Source: CAXBBB01 sp963793245 (GTDB lineage: Bacteria; Bacteroidota; Rhodothermia; Rhodothermales; BA12). Taken from it: 64,000 nucleotides of DNA. Under the pieces are notes generated by a model that worked only from the letters and a program-made list of their open reading frames with translations, was not told the origin of the DNA and ran no database searches. The position numbers and the translations under genes were made by a program. Each line of letters starts with the position of its first letter. The first letter of the stretch is position 1. The DNA lies in contig CAWBZG010000004.1 of assembly GCA_963793245.1 (NCBI GenBank), positions 186,001 through 250,000 of the forward strand. The letters are read 5' to 3'. Shown piece after piece: positions 22,101 to 33,600 of the stretch.

Positions 22101-25100
22101 ACGGAGCCTACAGAGCGCGTCTGGTCACGACGCCCGCCGGACTGCACCGCGCCATCATCCGCGACCTCGCCTCGGGCGATGGTGCTCCTACTTATGCCGA
22201 CCAAACGTGGGAAACGCGCTGCGCCATCGAATCCGAAATCGGTCTGTGGGGACGAGGCGAGACGACCTGCCCAAGCGAGAACAACAGTCGGATATGGACG
22301 CGCTTCCGCCCGAACGCCGTCACCTACGACTTCTTCGGCGTTCGGGCGCTGCTCTACGAAGAGACGTTTGCGCTCTACCACACGCTGCCGCGCCGCATGG
22401 TCGACCGGATGGGCGAGTTGGGCGCTGCGCGTGCGCCCGACGTGTCCGGCATTCACCGCGCCAACCTGCGCGCGTTGGCCGAGCCGCACGCCGCCCTGTC
22501 GCAGGCGGTCGACTCGCTCTACACGCGCCGCGCCGAACTCTCCGAAAAGCTGGCTGGGATGTACGACCAGTACGCCGTCTACCTGTCCGAGCAGGGCGAC
22601 GGCGCTGGGGCCGACCGGATGATCGCCCGGCGCCAAGGTCTGCTGCTCACGCTGCGTCCGCCCAAACTGATCGACTGGACCGTCGATGCGAAGCCTACTG
22701 CGCAATGGGTACCTGGAGCCGAGGGCGCGATGGTGAACGTTGCCTGGGAGACGGAGTCGGCGGTTGGTTCCGTCCTGACAGTCGTGCAGGACGGCGAGGC
22801 AGCATGGAGCGGGCTAATGACTCCGTACACCCAGCGCACGTGGAGGAACCAGTGGTGGACGACGGGCGAGGTCGACGTGTCCAAGTTCTCGTTTTCGCAC
22901 TACGCGACGCCTACCGATACGTCGGACACGCAGGCTGATCTGACGCTGTCGCTGGCGCTGCGCAGCAAAGCGGGCGCGCTGTTCTCGGCCCGCAGCCGGT
23001 CGCTCTCAGTCCCGCTCACGCCGCGCGGCAATGTCACCGCTGCCCAGGCGGTCGTCGGCGGTTGTCCTGCGGGCACGTCGTGCGGCGAGTTGGACATCGC
23101 GGACGATCCCGACGGACCGACTGAGAACGTGATCCGTGGCCAGTCGGCACACCACTGGGCCATAGTAAGGGACGGCGTGGACGACCTCGTGGACGCGCGT
23201 ACCAGTCGTGCTCAGAGTCGTCAATCCCTCAGGCCGCGCGCTCGATTTTCGTACCGATGGTACAGTCAAAGTCGCGACGCGCAGCAGGATTGGGTCAAGA
23301 TCAATACGGTCACGAAACGAGACGTCCGTTCGGACCCGGATCGATTGAGCGCAAGGTGCTCAGCACGATCGTGCGCGGAGACGTGCCTATTCCGAGCACG
23401 TTTCCCGATGGCGACCGACGGGAGGTTTGCAGGTTCGTCTTCGTCGTGAAGGGCGAAAATGCACGGCAGGACTTTCGCGGCGGACCCACTTTCCGCCTCG
23501 ACGCCCGCCCGCCGACGGCTGAGTCGACGCGCCAGGGGTGGAACGTCTGGTGGCAGCGCTCGGGACCGCGCCCTCACCGCCAGCCGCCGTGCCGGACTTC
23601 CCGCCGGAGATCGGGCGGTGGCATTCGGCAGCGGCGAGCGTGTCGTGGTCGAACGCGTCGGCAGCCTGGTCGACGATTCCAGAGACGGCGTTTCAGGGGC
23701 AGATTCACTCTTCGCCTGGATTACAGCATCGGCAGACCGACCGATAGGCGAGGCGCCTAGCGCCGGATTCGCAGCCGACGGCGGCAGTTCGGATCCTGTC
23801 GACGTGGTGGGCGGGCGACTGTATCTGCACGTCGCCGGAGCAGACGTGGCGGGCAACGTGCAGTACGCCGACGCGGTCGTGGCGATGGGGTTCGGCCTTC
23901 CGGTCGCGCCCGACGTAGCACTCGAACCGGCTGCCAACGGCGCCGTCGTCTCAATCACCCGGCCCGACGACGGCTGGCGCGTGGCGGGCTACCAAATCGC
24001 GTGCAAGAGCGCGCTGGGCGGCGACCTGTCCGGTGAAGGCGACGACGAAACATGGGCGTTCGGCGGACTCGGCGATGTCACCCACACCCTCGCCGATGCC
24101 TTGCCGGGTCAGCGTGCAGGCGGCGCGTCGGCGTTTGCCGTCGACGGCTGGCCGTGTGCGCTCTACGTGCGTCCCGTCTACGCCGCGCCGGGCGCAGATC
24201 CGACCGTTTTCGCCCACCGCACCGTGTTGGCCGACGGTACGCCACCCGACCTCATCGTTGATCGCGTACCGGCTCAGGTTGACGGCCAGACGCGGCTGAG
24301 CGTCCAAGCCAGCGACGCCCAATCCGGTCTTAAGATGCTGCGTTACCGCACGCGCGGTCGAACTGGCGGCGTGCTCTCGGCCTGGACGAGCGTGCCCGGC
24401 TTCCGCCCCGACGCCGACACGCGTACGGCGGACTCGCTGATCGTGACCCTGGACTCCAATCCGACCGAGATAGCCGTCGAAGCCGTTAGCTGGAGCGGCA
24501 CGCGCACCCAGCGCGTCATTGAGGCGACCGATGCGAGTGCTCCCACCTTTTCTTCGGACGTGGCGCCTCTACTCGGAGCTGGGACCGGCGTCCGTATAGA
24601 GGTCGACGCCCTGGCGGATCCTCAGACAGGTGTCGACCGGCTGGAGTACCGGTTCCGTCTCGGAGAGCAGGCGGTCTGGAGCGATTGGACGCGTGTGCCG
24701 ATTCCCGATACCGACGGCCCGGCTGCTGTCGCTTCGGCTTTCGAGGTGCGGTGGCTCGAAACCGAGCGCATCGACCGGCTGACCGTCCGAGCCACCAACG
24801 GCGACGGACTGGCGCGCGATACCACGCTTGACCTCCGCCTGCTGGACTTCTCGCTGCCTCTCTTCCAAATCGACCAACTGCGTGTCACGCGCGGTCGAGC
24901 AGAGGTGCGGGTGTCGCTATCGGACGCCAGAGATCCCGAGTCGGGCCTGGTCGCCGTCGACGTGCGAACCCGAAACCAGCGCGGAAGCGGATTCAGCCAG
25001 TGGCGAACGGTACGCCTCGACGAGCCGCTGATGCAGCGTGCGAGCGCGATCGTCACGTTACCCGTCGGCGGAGCGGACTACGCCCAGATTCGGATGCGCA

Positions 25101-25810
25101 ACGGCTTCGACTTGGTGACCGAGCCAATCGCCGTCGACCTGACCCGCATCCTACACGACCGAGTCGCGCCGTCGGCCCCTAATGTCTCGCTGGGCTACGC
25201 CAAATCGAACGCCCAGAAGGTATCGACCTACCCGCTGACGCTCTCGGCGTGCGCCGACGGCGAATCGGGTGGCGCCGTAGCGCGAGCGCGGCTGTTGGAA
25301 GACGGTATGGCGCACGCATGGCAGCCTGTCGTCTGCTCTCGTGCAGAGACTACGGCCAACCTCGAGATTCCCACTACGACGCCGGTGACGAGCGTCGAGA
25401 TCGAGGTTACCGACGCGGCAGCCAATGTGGGCAGGTCGACGCATCCGCTCAGCGCTTCGGGTGCGCCTGTCGTATTCAAACAGCGAAGAGGCTTCAGTCT
25501 CGATGGGTATAGAGGTGAACTCATGGTCTACGTCGACGAAATCGACGCTCCGGTTCACCAGGTTGACGTGCGCGCCCGCGTGTGCGGCCAAGCGCAGACC
25601 GAGTGGGTGCCCGCCACCTACGAAAGCTCCTTCTGGTTTGGGCGGCTTCTCTTCGTTGCCGCAGTGCCTGGGCTGAATGCCCAAGCAGACTTCTCCGACC
25701 TCGCCAGCCTGAGCGTCCGCGTGCATTCGGCGACGGGCACCACGATTCAAGACGCCGTCGAGCCGATGGACTGTGCGTCCGTCTCTTCTTCAGCCACGGA
25801 CGCGCCATGA
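10165..25810 (+). CDS. Giant secreted beta-repeat protein of about 5,200 residues (frame broken in several places)
   Basis: A GTG at 10165 opens a signal peptide (RTAPRLLLLLTAFLLSAY); an in-frame ATG at 10096 is the alternative. Residues about 275-2500 form three super-repeats of about 775 residues, each rich in short beta strands (LSGFSLP, LPSFDFAL, ATGTVALDL) and each with a cysteine pair some 24 residues apart. A PDxxLP-rich stretch follows (about 3050-3100), then a barrel- or groove-like region, an alpha-helical part (about 3640-3920) and a beta-rich C-terminus. No T9SS domain ends it. The frame breaks at about 16480 and 16570 (compensating), at 21330, and four or more times between 23190 and 23620. 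Removing one C from the CCC at 21329 restores the frame into NDGSSTRNQVREL. Its TGA overlaps the next ATG. Function is unknown. Confidence 0.75.
10990..17640 (+). repeat. Three protein super-repeats of about 2.3 kb inside the giant gene
   Basis: Matching landmarks recur at a spacing near 2.3 kb. The LLPTFDLTL-type motif occurs at about 11576, 13885 and 16229. The GDC/DEC...PC cysteine pair occurs at about 11870/11944, 14356/14425 and 16615/16687. The segment ending in FDYxVDAxFxI occurs near 11090, 13270 and 15750. Copies are diverged in DNA but clearly paralogous in protein. A shorter region with another cysteine pair follows near 18550-18710. Confidence 0.8.
19320..19475 (+). repeat. PDxxLP-rich zigzag segment in the giant protein
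   Basis: About 50 residues alternate proline-aspartate and hydrophobic positions (APDVSLPDFALPDV, then LPGLPDLSLPNVQLP). The pattern resembles the short AHNAK-type repeat by eye. It links the super-repeat half of the giant protein to its C-terminal half and may form an extended beta or polyproline-like connector. Confidence 0.6.
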
Positions 25811-27834
25811 TCCGAACGCTACTTCTGTTGCTCCTGGTCACCGCGCCCGCGCTGGCCCAGCCCGAACCCACCGTTCGCGCGCTGCGGCTGGACGACGGGC
25901 GTGCGTTCGTCTACCATACCGACCTGTTCGCGCCCGGCAGCGGCTTCCACGTCTACCGCGACGGCGAGCGTGTCACGCCCGACCCAATCTACGCGCCGCG
26001 CGACGCTAGCGAGTTGTCGGCCCTGCTGGGCGACAGCCTCTTCGCCGAACTGTCTAGCGCGCTGGCCACGCGCGAAGCCGACCGCATCGGCGCCGACACG
26101 GTCCGCGCGCTGACGCCCTACGACGCCTTCGTCCTGCTCCGCGCCGATCCCATCGCCGGGCTGACCTACACGTTTCTCGAACCCGATCTGGCGCGCGCAC
26201 TGGGCCGCCTCTACGTCGACTCCGATCCTCCGGGAGGTCGCGTGACGTACCGATTTGCCGAAGTGAGCGCGCGCGGCTTGGAGACGGGGCGCGAGGTAAG
26301 TCAAACGCTTCGCCTCGAACGCTCCAACCTGCGCCGCCCTGATCGGCTGGACTACGAGCAGGCGGGCGACGTCGTCGAGGTGACGTGGCGCTATCCACGC
26401 AACCGTGCGGACGACGCGCGCGATTTTGCGATAGCGTTCGACGTGTTTCGCCTCGAACCCGATGGCAGCCGAACCAAGCTCAACCGGCGTCCGCTGTTGC
26501 GTAACGCCCTCGAAGATCGGCATCTGTTTTTCTACGAACCGGCGCCAGGCGAGCAGAACATCCGGCTGGCGGTGTGGGCGCGCGACATCGCTCAGCAGAC
26601 CGGCGAGTTGAGCGAGCCGCTCGCGGTCGAACTCGTCGATCAGCAGGCTCCGGGCGTGCCACCTGTCGTCAACGCCCAGGTAGTCGGTGAGCGCATCGTC
26701 GTGGTGCGTTGGCAGGCGCCGCCGGACGCCGATGTGGTAGGCTACCGCGTCTTTCGGCAGCGCGGGATGACCGACGACTCGGGTCTCGAACGGCTGCACC
26801 GTGGACTGGTCGGTGCCGACGCGCGCACGTTCGTCGACTCGGCGGCGGTCGTTGGGACGGCGTTCTACCGCGTGCAGGCCGAGGACGCGGCGGGCAACGA
26901 GAGTCCGCTCTCGTCCGTAGCGCTCGCCCAGATCGCCGACACGACGCCGCCCGACTCGGCGGTGGCCCTCAACGCAACTCCCGAGCGCACGCCAACCGGC
27001 TGGCAGATCGCGCTGGACTGGACCGCCGACGTGCCCGACGACTTCGGCACGTTCGTCGTCAGCCGCCAAATCGTCGGTCTGGGCGCAACCGAGCCGCAGC
27101 GCATCGACCAAGGCGATCTCACCGCCTCGCGCTTCGTCGACGCGTTTCCGCCCGACGCCGAACTCGAAGGCTACCGCATCCGCTACTCGGTTCAGGTTCA
27201 AGACACCGTCCGCAACCTGAGCGCTCCGACCTCAATCCAGGTCGACGTACCCAACGTGACCCCGCCGCCCGCTCCCAGTGAGGTCGATGTGCGCACTGAC
27301 GAGGACCGCCCATTCGTCTCGTGGAGTCCGTCGCCTGCTCGCGACGTGCGTGCCTATCGCATCGAACGTGCTCTGGACGCAGACCTCTTCGTTCTGGTCG
27401 ACAGTGTTCGCGCAGGCCGTTCCAGTTGGACCGACTACGATACCTCGACCGGCGATTCGTCACGCTACCGAGTCACCGCCGTCGATGCCGCCGGACTGAC
27501 GGGCGTCTCGAACCCGGTCGCTTGGGTGAAGAGCGACCGTCAGGCGCCACCGCGCGTGCGCAACGTCCGAGCGCGAGCAGCCGACGTAGGCGTTCGGGTG
27601 ACGTGGGAGCCGGTCGCGAGCCGTGACCTGGCAGGCTACGTCGTCTTGCGAGCGGAGAGAGGTGCGGGCGTGTTTGTCCGTATCGGAGAAGTGGGAGACG
27701 CGACGGATTGGGTGGATAGAGGCGGTAGCATCGGTCAGTTTTACCGCGTAGTAGCGGTAGATCGGTCGGGCAACGAGTCTGCGCTGAGTGAGCCGGTTCA
27801 GGCGATACGAGCGCGTGCGGGAGGGAGTCGATGA
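25807..27834 (+). CDS. Secreted fibronectin type III protein
   Basis: The 675-residue product begins with a signal peptide (MIRTLLLLLLVTAPALAQ). After about 270 residues of unassigned sequence with proline-rich turns, at least four fibronectin type III-like domains follow. Their landmarks recur: VRWQAPPDADVVGYRVFR, YRVQAEDAAGNES, VSWSPSPARDVRAYRIER, YRVTAVDAAG, VTWEPVASRDLAGYVVLR and YRVVAVDRSGNES. The ATG overlaps the stop of the giant gene (ATGA at 25807-25810) and its own stop overlaps the next ATG (27831-27834), so the three genes are very probably translationally coupled. The frame is intact. No enzymatic motif is visible. It may act as a periplasmic or surface scaffold for the giant protein, which is inference from linkage. 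Confidence 0.85.
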   Translation: MIRTLLLLLLVTAPALAQPEPTVRALRLDDGRAFVYHTDLFAPGSGFHVYRDGERVTPDPIYAPRDASELSALLGDSLFAELSSALATREADRIGADTVRALTPYDAFVLLRADPIAGLTYTFLEPDLARALGRLYVDSDPPGGRVTYRFAEVSARGLETGREVSQTLRLERSNLRRPDRLDYEQAGDVVEVTWRYPRNRADDARDFAIAFDVFRLEPDGSRTKLNRRPLLRNALEDRHLFFYEPAPGEQNIRLAVWARDIAQQTGELSEPLAVELVDQQAPGVPPVVNAQVVGERIVVVRWQAPPDADVVGYRVFRQRGMTDDSGLERLHRGLVGADARTFVDSAAVVGTAFYRVQAEDAAGNESPLSSVALAQIADTTPPDSAVALNATPERTPTGWQIALDWTADVPDDFGTFVVSRQIVGLGATEPQRIDQGDLTASRFVDAFPPDAELEGYRIRYSVQVQDTVRNLSAPTSIQVDVPNVTPPPAPSEVDVRTDEDRPFVSWSPSPARDVRAYRIERALDADLFVLVDSVRAGRSSWTDYDTSTGDSSRYRVTAVDAAGLTGVSNPVAWVKSDRQAPPRVRNVRARAADVGVRVTWEPVASRDLAGYVVLRAERGAGVFVRIGEVGDATDWVDRGGSIGQFYRVVAVDRSGNESALSEPVQAIRARAGGSR

Positions 27835-29532
27835 AGTGGGTGCTTCTGCTCTTTCTGCTCATCCCGACAAGCGCCGCCGCTCAGGTGGGCGCTGATCCCT
27901 TAGTGGTTGGGCCGGTGCGGATGAGCGGTAGCGTGGGAGTGCTGCTCGAAGCCAACGGGACGACGGCGGATCAGTCGCGGCGCGATCCATTCCGGTCGCA
28001 ACTGACGGCTCAAGCGAGCGCGGCGGCGTGGGGGTTCAGTTACGGACTCAACGCGCTGGTGACACTCCAACAGGTCGAACTCGAACAGCGCACGTCGACG
28101 CCGCTGAGCCGGTTGGCGCTGAGCACGCAGCGCGGCTGGTTCGCCGGAGCGGTCGGCGACGTATCGCCGACGCTGTCGCGCTACAGCATGTCGGGCGTCA
28201 CGACGCGCGGGGCGTACCTCGAACTCACGCCGGGCGACTTCCTCTTCACTGCCGTCGGCGGGCAGAGTCGGAAGATGAGTAGGCCGACCGAAGCCAATCC
28301 GCTGCTCGAACCGACGTACGAGCAGTACCTGTGGGGAGGACGCTTGGGCTGGGGGCAGGAGGGACGCACGTTCGGGCGTGTCGGTGCGCTCTACGTCCGT
28401 GACAAGGCGGGGTCGCTCGATCTAGAGAATCTGGCGGTGGCGGATCCCACATCGCCCATCGACCCGGCGGCCAACCTGAGCGTGACGGGGCAGGGCGGAT
28501 GGCTGGGCTTGGGCGGCAAGCTTCGGCTCGACGGCGAAGTGACGTTTTCGGGCATCACGCGCGACGTGGGCGCACCGCTGGCGGACGATGCGGCGGGCTT
28601 TCCGTTCGGCACGCTGATCGACGCTCGCGTGGGCAGCAGCAGCGACTGGGCGGGTCAGGTGGGCGCCCGGCTCAATCTGAGAGACGGCAACGTGCAGCTT
28701 TCGTACGAGCGCGTCGCGCCAGGCTTCGAAAGCCTGGGCCTGTCGCAGCAGCGCGCTGACCAAGAAGTGATCCGCATCCGTCCGACGTGGCGGTTCGCTC
28801 AGGGCAAAGTGCAAGTCGGCCTCGACTTGCAGCAGCGGCGCAATAACCTCAACGACGCGCTCGGGGCGACCCTCCGCCGCAGGCAGGGCAACGCGACCCT
28901 CCAGTGGCGTCCGCGCCCGACGCTGTCGCTCGCGGCATCTTACCTCCAACTCGACAACGAGAGCATTCCATCGGACGATCTGGCTCGACGCGGCGCAGTA
29001 CGACACGCGGCAGCGCTCTCAGACGGTCACGTTCTCGCCGACGCTTGTCGTGGTGCGGGGCGAAACTGCGCATACTCTGAATATGACGACTCTGTATCAA
29101 CGTCTCACCCAGGGGGGCGCCGCTTTCGACCAGGGATTGGTGCCTGCCGCCGGGTTCACCAATGCGACCGGGACGGCGGCGTACTCGGTCGCTCTGCCGA
29201 CGGGCCTGAGCCTCAACGCCAACGCATCGGCGCTCAGGAGCGACACGCCGGGCACCAATCTGACCGCACTTGCGCTCCAACTCGGAGTGGGAAAGACGCT
29301 GTGGGAGCGCCTCGCCCTCAACGCATCGGTCGGTACCAGTCGCAACGAGGCCGAAGCTGACATGACGCCCGTCCAGATCGGTACGCAGTTCAACACGACG
29401 ATCACCGCAACGCTCCGCGTCCGAGCTGGAAGCACACTGGCGCTCAACCTGCGCGGCCTGACGAGCAGCGCGACCGGATCGTCCTCGTTCAGCGAAGGAC
29501 AGGCGACGCTTCGATTCGAGCAGCGGTTTTAA
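27831..29532 (+). CDS. Probable outer-membrane beta-barrel protein (one frameshift)
   Basis: The signal peptide (MKWVLLLFLLIPTSAAAQ) is followed by about 540 residues dominated by alternating amphipathic strands with aromatic or charged turns, for example LTAQASAAAWGFSYGLNALVTL, AGQVGARLNLRDGNVQLSYER and TITATLRVRAGSTLALNLR. The C-terminus ends in a strand with terminal Phe (ATLRFEQRF), as in outer-membrane barrels. Translation is coupled to the preceding gene by an ATGA overlap. The frame breaks near 28975-28985: the first frame stays good to NESIPSD and another continues IWLDAAQYDTRQRSQ to the stop. One indel is enough, so the product is treated as one protein. It is the only obvious membrane component of the surface operon and could anchor or export its partners. 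Confidence 0.75.
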
Positions 29533-29590
29533 GGCATGACTTCACACATCCTATTAGGTGCAACGCCAATACAATCAGTAGTCTAGGAGT
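29533..29590 (+). promoter_or_regulatory. Only real gap in the surface operon, with an SD-like site
   Basis: This 58 bp gap is much richer in A+T than its surroundings. It contains the small palindrome CCTATTAGG (29550-29558), a TACAAT that could serve as a -10 element (29570-29575), and AGGAGT 0-5 bases before the ATG at 29591, an unusually clear Shine-Dalgarno-like site for this window. An internal promoter for the last two genes is possible, but no convincing -35 element is spaced correctly. Confidence 0.3.
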
Positions 29591-30690
29591 ATGAACGTCC
29601 GCTTTCTATGCATATCGCTCTTGCTGCTCGTCGCCGCTCTTCCGGCGTCGGCGCAGGGTGTCGTGCGGTTGGCGCTGACGGGCGTGCCGCCGACGCTCGC
29701 GTCGCCGTTCTTGTCAGATCTGGAGGCGACGTACCGGCAAGGACGCTTCCCGCTCCAACTCGTCTACACCGAGCCGACGGGACGTGCAACGAGCCTGCGC
29801 TTTCGGGTCGAGTTGGAGTGGAACGGCCAGCCGGTCCTCGACGTGACCTCGCTGCCGACGACGTTCAACCCTGGCGTGTCGACGTTGCGGACGTTCGCCG
29901 ATCCGTTCGGCGTCGCGTTTCCGGGCGGGTACTCGGGGACAGTCCAGGCGTTGCGGTCCGACGTGCGCGAGCAGGTGCAGCAGGCCGGGCGCCTTCCCGA
30001 CGGGCGCTACCAGATCACGATCACGCCGGTTGTCGGCACAGGTGGACAGCTAGGCGTGACCCTGCCTGCCGTCGCTTTCTTCGAGGTGCAAACCGCCGAG
30101 CCGCCCATCCTGCTCTCGCCCAGCGACGGCGACCTGCTCTCGGCGATCGCTTCCGACTCTTCTCGTGGACGCCTGCCCAGCGCGTGCCCGCCGGAGTCGC
30201 CGTCGAGTACGTGCTCACGATTGCCGAACTCCAGCAGGGCCAGACGCCGCTGCAGGCGCTGCGGGCTGGAACGCCGTACTTCCGTCAGGCGCTGCTCGGG
30301 CTGACGACGTTTCCCTACACGCGCGCCCAGGTGCCGTTCGAGGCCGGACGCACCTACGTCTGGCAGGTCCGCGTCCAAGACCCGCTGCGCAGGCTGACGT
30401 TTCTGGACGACGGCGAGACCGAAATCTACACGTTTCGCACACCCGCGACGGCCCAGGGGCAGGCGATCACGTGGCGCTACCCGCTCGCGGCTCCGGTCAT
30501 GGAGTTTGCCATTGCCGACGCCGAGCAGCGGCCGGGCGGCCTGTTCGTCAGCGGCAGCTACCAGGGAACGGTCGACGGCGTGCCCCAGACGGCGACGTTC
30601 GAAGGCGTCCTCCTCGACCCCGTCACGCTCGCCATTCGCAGTGGCGAAGTGCGCATCGGCGGTCGTCCTCTCGAAAGTGTGATCCGATGA
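29591..30690 (+). CDS. Secreted TANFOR-like / fibronectin-like surface protein (one frameshift)
   Basis: The signal peptide (MNVRFLCISLLLLVAALPASAQ) precedes a two-part protein of about 366 residues. The first part (LTGVPPTLASPFLSDLE, VELEWNGQPVLDV, LPDGRYQITITPV) and the second (PPILLSPSDGDLL, FSWTPAQRV, AGRTYVWQVRVQD) follow the layout I recall for Bacteroidota TANFOR-domain proteins: a beta-rich N-terminal domain ending in an LPxGxY motif, then a fibronectin-like domain ending in YxWxVRxxD. That assignment is from memory of the pattern and needs a profile search. The frame breaks near 30150; GDLLSA continues in another frame as DRFRLFSWTPAQ. Its stop overlaps the start of the giant adhesin (ATGA at 30687-30690). 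A role in building or anchoring the surface structure is inferred. Confidence 0.65.
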
Positions 30691-33600
30691 TGCGCTGGCT
30701 CCTTGCTCTCGTCCTGCTGCTGGCGGCGCTTCCCGCGCTGGCCCAAACGCCGACGCGGTTGGTCTACGTGCAGTCGGGCGCGAGCGGCAGTGGTACGTCG
30801 TGGGCCGATGCCAGTGACTTGCAAACGGCACTCACTAACGCGCAGCCGGGTGAGGCGCTCGTCGTCGCGCGCGGTACATACATGCCCAGCAGCACGGGCG
30901 ATCCAACGGTGTCATTTGAACTGATCGATAGTGTCGGACTGTATGGTGGATGGATGGAACGGAATCGTTGTCTCCTTCGGTATGGGCAGCCGCTCTGGCG
31001 CAGCGCGATTTCTCGGCCAACGAAACGACTCTTTCGGGTGACCTGTCGGGCGACGACGTGACGGGCGATTTCTCGCTCGGGCGCTCCGACAACAGCTATC
31101 ACGTGGTAACAGCCATTTCGACCAGCGCCGCCGATGCCGTCACGCGCAGCGCCGTTCTTGATGGGTTCACGATCAGCGGCGGCCACGCGCCGAGCGAAGA
31201 ACGGTTGCCGTTCGGAGAGATCGGCGGCGGCGGCGGCATTCGCCTGTGGACGGGAGACGCCGGCTCCGTGTCGAGTCCTACGCTTCGCAACCTCGTCATC
31301 GCCGACAATCATGCGCTTAGAGGCGGCGGCGTCGTCATGCGGCAGACGCGGTTCAGTGCGGCGCTGGCCTCGCAAACGACACTCTCTCCGCTCTTCACCA
31401 ATGTCACAATCCGAGGCAACGCAGCCGAGGAGTGGGGCGGCGGTATAGCCTTGTTCGCTAGCGAGGGCGGAACGGCGGCTCCTGTCTTCGTCAATCTTAC
31501 GGCTCAGGCCAACAGCGCCGGTTCGGGTGGCGCGCTCTACGTGAACAAGTGGCAGCGGGGCAGCAGCGTCGTCGACGTCCGCATCACCAACGCCGTGATT
31601 GCGGGAAATCGAGGGACCGGCGGCGCGCTGTATGCCCAGGGCCTAGTCGGCGTCGACTTCGTGCATGCGACGATCGCCGCGAATTACTCACCCGATAGAG
31701 GAGGAGCTTTCCTGATCGACAGGGCCTCGGGCGAGACGCCCGAAGTGCGCGTGGACAACAGCATCGCGTGGGCGAACCAGGCCGACATCAGCAGCGGCAG
31801 TTTGTCGGGCGGATTTAGCGACGAAACGTCTCGATATGCCGATCCGGCCTTCAGGTACAGCGTCGTGCAGGAAGCGGTCTCTGGAGCAGGAAACGCGACG
31901 AGCGACCCGCTCTTTCTGACCTCGCCTTCCGCTTCGGCTCCGACGGCTCAGGGCGACTTTCGCATCCGCGAGGGATCTCCCGCCATCGACCGAGGCCTTG
32001 CCGGTTTGCTGCCGTCCGACGGGGCAGACCTCGACGGCGACGGCGACTTTTCCGAAGCCCTGCCCCGCGACGTGCGCGGCGACGCGCGTCTTCAAGAGTC
32101 TGCGCCGGACGCGGGAGCCTATGAAGGCGGATTCGTCTTCGTGCCCACGCTCATCTACGTTCGCCAGGGCGCGGCCGGCGACGGAAGCTCGTGGGCCAGC
32201 GCGCTCGGCTCGCTCGCCGACGCGCTAAGGAGCGCCAACGTCGCCACCACGATCGTCGTGGCGCGCGGCACGTACACGCCGTCGGCGACCGGCGACGTGG
32301 CCGCTTCGTTCGAGCTTGTCGGAGGCGTTGAGGTCTATGGGGGATTCGCAGGAAACGAGGCGCTGACATTGGCGTCGCTCGCCTCCGCATTGCCGATGCG
32401 CGACCTCGCCTCCAACCAGACGATCCTGTCGGGCGACCTGTCAGGCGACGACGTGCCGGGCAGCCTGACGGTTGGACGCTCGGACAACAGCCGGAGCGTG
32501 GTGCGGTACGTTAGCAAGCCCAGCAGTGCGGATCCGGTCGTGCTCGACGGCTTCACGATCCGCGGAGGCCATGCTGCGCAGGCGGAGCCGTTCAATACCC
32601 TCTTCTTTGCCGGTGGCGCTCAGTCGTGTGCCGCTGGTTTGGGGCAGGGGGGCGGTGTGTGCGTAGCGGTCGAGAGCGGCGCAGTTGACGTGTCGTTTCG
32701 CCACGTTCGACTGGAGCAGAACTACGCCGAGTACTATGGAGGCGGCATGTTCGTAGCCTCCGGCGATGCGGCTACGACCACGATTCGAATTACCGATGCG
32801 ACGCTTGCAGGCAACGCGACCGATCAGGCACAGTTTGGAGAAGCCCGCGGCGGCGGGCTCTTCCTCGCCTCCGAAGACGGAACGCTCACCGCCGACCTGC
32901 GGCGCGTTACGTTCGACTCCAACGCCTCATCTTCCGGTGGCGCGTTGTACTTCGGGACCGACGAGACAGGCTTCGCATCCGAAGATGCGACGCAGCTGTC
33001 TACGCTCGTCGTAGCCGAGAGCACGTCTCCTGAACAACCTAGCCGGTTCGTACGCGGGCGTGTTCCTGACGGGCAATGGTTCGGGCAACTCGGCTGGCGC
33101 GACGCTCACGCTCGACGCCCTATTCGTGAGCACTCGGTTCGAGGGCAACCGGACGCGCTACGGCTCGGACGTTGGCGGCGGTGGCGGCGCGCTGACGGTG
33201 CGGCCCAGAGGCGAAGGATTCGTGCGAGCGCGGGTAGAGAACAGCCTCGTCATCGGCAATCAGGCCGACCGTGGTGCGGCTTTTCTGGTAGAAACTCTTC
33301 GGGATCAGAGAAACAAAGCCGAACTCACTCTCGACCTGACGACCGTCTCGGGCAATCAGAATTTCTACGATCTGGGAGCGCTTCACATGGTGGGCGAGGG
33401 AAGCCAAGCCAGCGTGCGCAACAGCGTCTTCTGGGGCAACGGTAACCCGGACAGCGCTCCGACGCTCGCCGACCAGTACATACTCTACGACGGCCCGTAC
33501 TTCGAGCAGGCGACTGTTCGATTCGAAAACAGCGTCGTTCAGGGCAGTGGCGGAAGCGGCAGCGCGTGGACGCCGTCTATCTCTGGGGACGACCCGCGTT

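Noticed and set aside
25500..25810. T9SS sorting domain at the end of the giant protein
   Set aside because: The C-terminus has no PNP...GR...G.Y..R pattern, unlike 6300-6579 and 43270-43535.
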